Assembly (NCBI GenBank): GCA_030538705.1
Contig: JAUNTL010000029.1
Coordinates: forward strand, 1 to 32,349
Direction of reading: 5' to 3'
DNA: 32,349 bases
Source: Paracoccus sp. (in: a-proteobacteria)
Lineage (GTDB): Bacteria > Pseudomonadota > Alphaproteobacteria > Rhodobacterales > Rhodobacteraceae
Shown: piece after piece, positions 30,167-32,349 of the stretch
How the letters are laid out: each line of letters begins with the position of its first letter
Position numbering within the stretch: the stretch's first letter is position 1
The notes under the pieces: generated by a model
The model's input: the letters and a program-made list of their open reading frames with translations, nothing else
What the model was told of the DNA's origin: nothing
Databases searched by the model: none
Translations under genes and position numbers: made by a program

Positions 30167-31093
30167 ATGAGCAGATTTAATATCAGATCGCTGGACCTGA
30201 ACCTGCTGTCGGTCTTTGTGGTGCTGTGGGATCTGCGCAGCGTCAGCCGCGCGGCGGATCAACTGGCGCTGACCCAGCCCGCGATCAGCCATGCGCTGAA
30301 GCGGTTGCGCGACCGGCTGGAAGATCCTTTATTCGTGCGCGGCCAACATGGGCTGATGCCGACGCCACGGGCGGCTGAACTGATTGATCCGGTGCGCAAG
30401 GCACTTGACCAGATCGAACGCGCCCTGACGCAAACCCCGCCTTTCGATCCCGCAAGCACGGTGCGCGAATTCCGCATCGCGACGCTGGACCTGCTGGAAC
30501 TGTGGCTGCTGCCGCCCTTGCTGGAAAGGCTTGCGCGCGAGGCGCCGGGCCTGCTCATCCGCTGCGTCCCGATGCCCGCGCGCGGCACCGGGCGGGCCCT
30601 GCTGGAGGCGGGCGACATCGACATCATCGCCGATGGCCGCCAGCGCACCGGCATGTCGATCCACAGCGAGAAGCTGACCGAGGTGCGGCTGTCCACGCTC
30701 ATCTGGCGGCGCGAGGGGGTGGCAGAGGGCCGCTTTCCGCTGAATCTCTACCTGGACCGCCCGCATGTGCTGTTTCAGGGCCATGACAAGATCGGCAGCG
30801 TGGTGGACGAAACACTTGCCGCGTATGGTCAGAAGCGGCGGATCGGCGCAGTCGTGCAGACATTCTCGGGCATGCCCGCCGTCGCCGCCCGCACCGGCTT
30901 TATCTGCAATCTGCCGCGCAGCATCGCCAACAGCCTCGCGGAGATTTACGATCTGAGCGTGCATGAGCCGCCGCTGGACTTCCCTTCAACGCCGGTTTTC
31001 TGTTCAAGGCACAGCCGATTTGGCGCCGACCCGGCGCTGAAATGGCTGCTGGAATGTATGCGGGATGCGGTTGGCGGGCGTGCTGATGGCTGA
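30167..31093 (+). CDS. LysR-family transcriptional regulator
   Basis: This 308-residue regulator has the LysR winged helix-turn-helix at residues 1-65 (LDLNLLSVFVVLWDLRSVSR, then LTQPAISHALKRLRDRL and DPLFVRG) and a two-lobed sensor domain from about 90. It starts in the opposite direction to the catabolic operon 76 bp away, the usual arrangement for a regulator that activates its neighbour when bound to an inducer. The ATG at 30167 is preferred; an in-frame GTG at 30161 would add two residues. Its inducer is unknown, but the operon's substrate or a pathway intermediate is most likely. Downstream lies the left end of an IS21 remnant, so the gene itself is intact. Confidence 0.88.
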   Translation: MSRFNIRSLDLNLLSVFVVLWDLRSVSRAADQLALTQPAISHALKRLRDRLEDPLFVRGQHGLMPTPRAAELIDPVRKALDQIERALTQTPPFDPASTVREFRIATLDLLELWLLPPLLERLAREAPGLLIRCVPMPARGTGRALLEAGDIDIIADGRQRTGMSIHSEKLTEVRLSTLIWRREGVAEGRFPLNLYLDRPHVLFQGHDKIGSVVDETLAAYGQKRRIGAVVQTFSGMPAVAARTGFICNLPRSIANSLAEIYDLSVHEPPLDFPSTPVFCSRHSRFGADPALKWLLECMRDAVGGRADG

Positions 31094-31144
31094 GACTGGA
31101 GGCAGACGCTCACCTCACTTAAACCCTTGAATTCGCCGAGGCGT

Positions 31145-31860
31145 TGATTTCCACCCAGAACTGACCCGGGTTGGCGCGTAATTTCCATTGAGATTTGACC
31201 CATGTGCCCCTTCCGCAACGCGATGAGCGGCGGGGATAACGGAGTGATCCACATGGGACTTTTGAATGTCATTCGGCGGATGGCGCTGCGTGAGAAGCTG
31301 CCCATCCGCGAGATAGCCCGCCGGACTGGCCTATCTCGGAACACGATCAAGACGTATCTGAACGTGGGCACAATTGAGCCGAAGTTCTCGGTGCCCGACC
31401 GCCCGAGCAAGCTCGATCCGTTCGCCGAGAAGCTCGCGGCCTGGCTGAAGACCGAGACCACCAAGGCGCGCAAGCAGCGCCGGACCTTGAAGCAACTCCA
31501 CGCTGATCTGGTCGCGCTCGGCTATACCGGTTCCTACAATCGCGTGGCCGCCTTTGCCCGGGACTGGCGCACTGATCGGCAGCGCGAGCAGCAGACCACG
31601 GGACGCGGCACCTTCGTGCCCGTGGCTTTCCATCCGGGGGAGGCCTTTCAGTTCGATTGGAGCGAGGATTGCGCGGTTCTGGGTGGCGAGCGCAGCAAAC
31701 TGCAGCTCGCCGATATCAAGCCGTCGCACAGCCGGGCCTTTCTGGTCCGTGCCTACCTCCTACAGACCCACGAGATGCTGTTCGATGCCCATTGGCATGG
31801 CTTTCGCGTCTTCGGCGGTATTCCTGAACGCGGCATTCACGTGCAGCAAGCGCCGGCTTC
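31145..31860 (+). mobile_element. IS21-family element remnant, left part
   Basis: The left end has two imperfect 22-bp direct repeats, 31146-31167 and 31180-31201, both of the form TTTCCA...AGA..TGACCC. Such multiple terminal repeats are the transposase-binding sites of IS21 elements. They precede an istA gene that breaks off at about 31845. istB and the right end are missing, so the element is truncated. Confidence 0.75.
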
Positions 31861-31876
31861 GCCGCGCGTTGCTTGA
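31254..31876 (+). pseudogene. istA: IS21-family transposase IstA, C-terminally truncated
   Basis: The frame from the ATG at 31254 encodes an N-terminal helix-turn-helix (MALREKLPIREIARRTGLSR, NTIKTYL) and the start of the DDE integrase domain (AFQFDWSEDCAVLGG, with the first catalytic aspartate). It continues to HWHGFRVFGGIPERGI at about 31840, after which family similarity stops and unrelated residues run to a stop at 31876. Full IstA proteins are about 500 residues, so more than half is missing, including the later catalytic acids. Inactive. Confidence 0.85.
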
Positions 31877-31958
31877 ATGACTGCTTTTATGGTGTCGCTG
31901 CGACCGCCACGCTGCACCGCCGTCATACGGTTTTCCGCCCACATCTGGCACAAACCGC

Positions 31959-32140
31959 TCACCACAACCGATCGAACCGCCGCGGCGCAGTACGCGTATA
32001 GTGCGCCGTGTCTCGGGGATGTCGGTGGCCAAGATAGCCTTGGATGAGTCGCAGGTCATAGCCCCGATTGGCTAGATCGACGCCGCAGGAATGGCGCAGC
32101 ATGTGCGGCTGTCCAAAAACTGCGGACTGATACACCTCAT
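31959..32140 (-). pseudogene. Tyrosine recombinase, C-terminal end only
   Basis: The minus strand encodes PHMLRHSCGVDLANRGYD, then LIQGYLGHRHPRDTAHYT to the stop at 31959. These carry the HxxRH motif, the later GHR histidine and the Y nucleophile of a short tyrosine recombinase similar to FimB/FimE or small integron-type integrases. Upstream of about 32125 the frame is open but no longer resembles the family, and the N-terminal half is absent. It is the remnant of a different mobile element from the recombinases at 14.9-18.2 kb. Confidence 0.75.
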
Positions 32141-32195
32141 AAGAAACCCCATGCATGCGCAAAATTCCATGCCATAATCCCCGCGTGGGGGAACC

Positions 32196-32349
32196 ATGCA
32201 AGACAAAGAACACGCCGCTGAAATTGAACGGGTCATGCGTGGTCAGCAGACAGGCCGCGATGGGGTCGTGCTGGACAGCTGGCGCCGCTGCATTGAAACG
32301 CATGGGCTGGACCCGGCGCGGCCCTCGCCCGCGCATATCGTCACCGATG
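32196..32349 (+). CDS. AcoR/Fis-type sigma-54 activator, N-terminal start (cut by window edge)
   Basis: An ATG after GGGGGA begins a frame that stays open to the edge, giving about 51 residues. The segment GVVLDSWRRCIETHGLDPARP is the hallmark of the N-terminal sensor part of AcoR-type activators of the sigma-54/Fis family, which bind a small molecule through a GAF domain and switch on catabolic operons. Only this short start can be seen, so the AAA+ and DNA-binding parts are unverified. Confidence 0.7.
   Translation, partial: MQDKEHAAEIERVMRGQQTGRDGVVLDSWRRCIETHGLDPARPSPAHIVTD

Noticed and set aside
1-32349. CRISPR arrays, rRNA genes and complete tRNA genes
   Set aside because: No regularly spaced direct repeats, no rRNA-like stretches and no full cloverleaf-compatible sequence were recognised by eye. 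A covariance-model search was not possible.

Overview
The window looks like DNA from a GC-rich alphaproteobacterium, most likely a Rhodobacteraceae member close to Paracoccus. This rests on codon use, on the gene families present, and on the density and types of insertion sequences (IS903-, IS3-, IS1182-, IS256-, IS6- and IS21-type). It reads as an accessory region, either a plasmid or a genomic island, in which two large intact minus-strand operons sit among mobile-element debris. No taxonomic search was possible.

Layout. (i) 1-1062: a cut-off LysR regulator fragment (minus) abuts the relic of a Mu-like prophage tail region (plus). (ii) 1548-3190: a type II toxin-antitoxin locus of the ParD/ParE kind. 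Its antitoxin is split by a complete 1044-bp IS903-type element with a perfect 9-bp target duplication, and its toxin is frameshifted. (iii) 3215-13622 (minus): a tightly packed three-gene operon. It encodes an SbcD/Mre11-type nuclease, an SbcC/YhaN-type ATPase, and a 1918-residue protein combining a transglutaminase-like region, DUF4011, a superfamily 1 helicase, a Vsr/MTES_1575-type nuclease and DUF3320. This is the best candidate for an undescribed system, probably an anti-phage or anti-plasmid DNA-processing module. (iv) 13700-14100: an IS3-family transposase relic. (v) 14244-18232 (plus): a small DNA-binding protein followed by two overlapping, divergent tyrosine recombinases, probably a mobility module.

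(vi) 18322-20638: an IS graveyard with IS1182, IS256 and IS6 relics and a rhodanese gene cut by the IS256 relic. (vii) 20877-30090 (minus): an eight-gene catabolic operon. It encodes an SsuD-type flavin monooxygenase, a flavin reductase with a MarR-like tail, an MFS transporter, an aldehyde dehydrogenase, a GFA-type zinc protein, a YeiH/TauZ-type exporter, a RibB protein with a degenerate GTP cyclohydrolase II domain, and an acyl-CoA ligase. A divergent LysR regulator (30167-31093) faces it. (viii) 31145-32140: a truncated IS21 istA and the C-terminal end of another tyrosine recombinase. (ix) From 32196: the start of an AcoR/Fis-type activator, cut by the window edge.

How the genes may work together. 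In the catabolic operon, FMNH2 made by the reductase (with extra flavin precursor from RibB) would drive oxygenolytic cleavage of a substrate brought in by the MFS carrier. The SsuD-like enzyme and the sulfate/sulfite-exporter-like protein together suggest a sulfonate that yields an aldehyde plus sulfite. The aldehyde would be oxidised to an acid and activated as a CoA thioester, and the sulfite or sulfate pumped out. In the three-gene nuclease operon, the SbcCD-like pair would recognise or open DNA ends and the helicase-nuclease would unwind and cut. Both functional pictures are inference from domain content and gene order.
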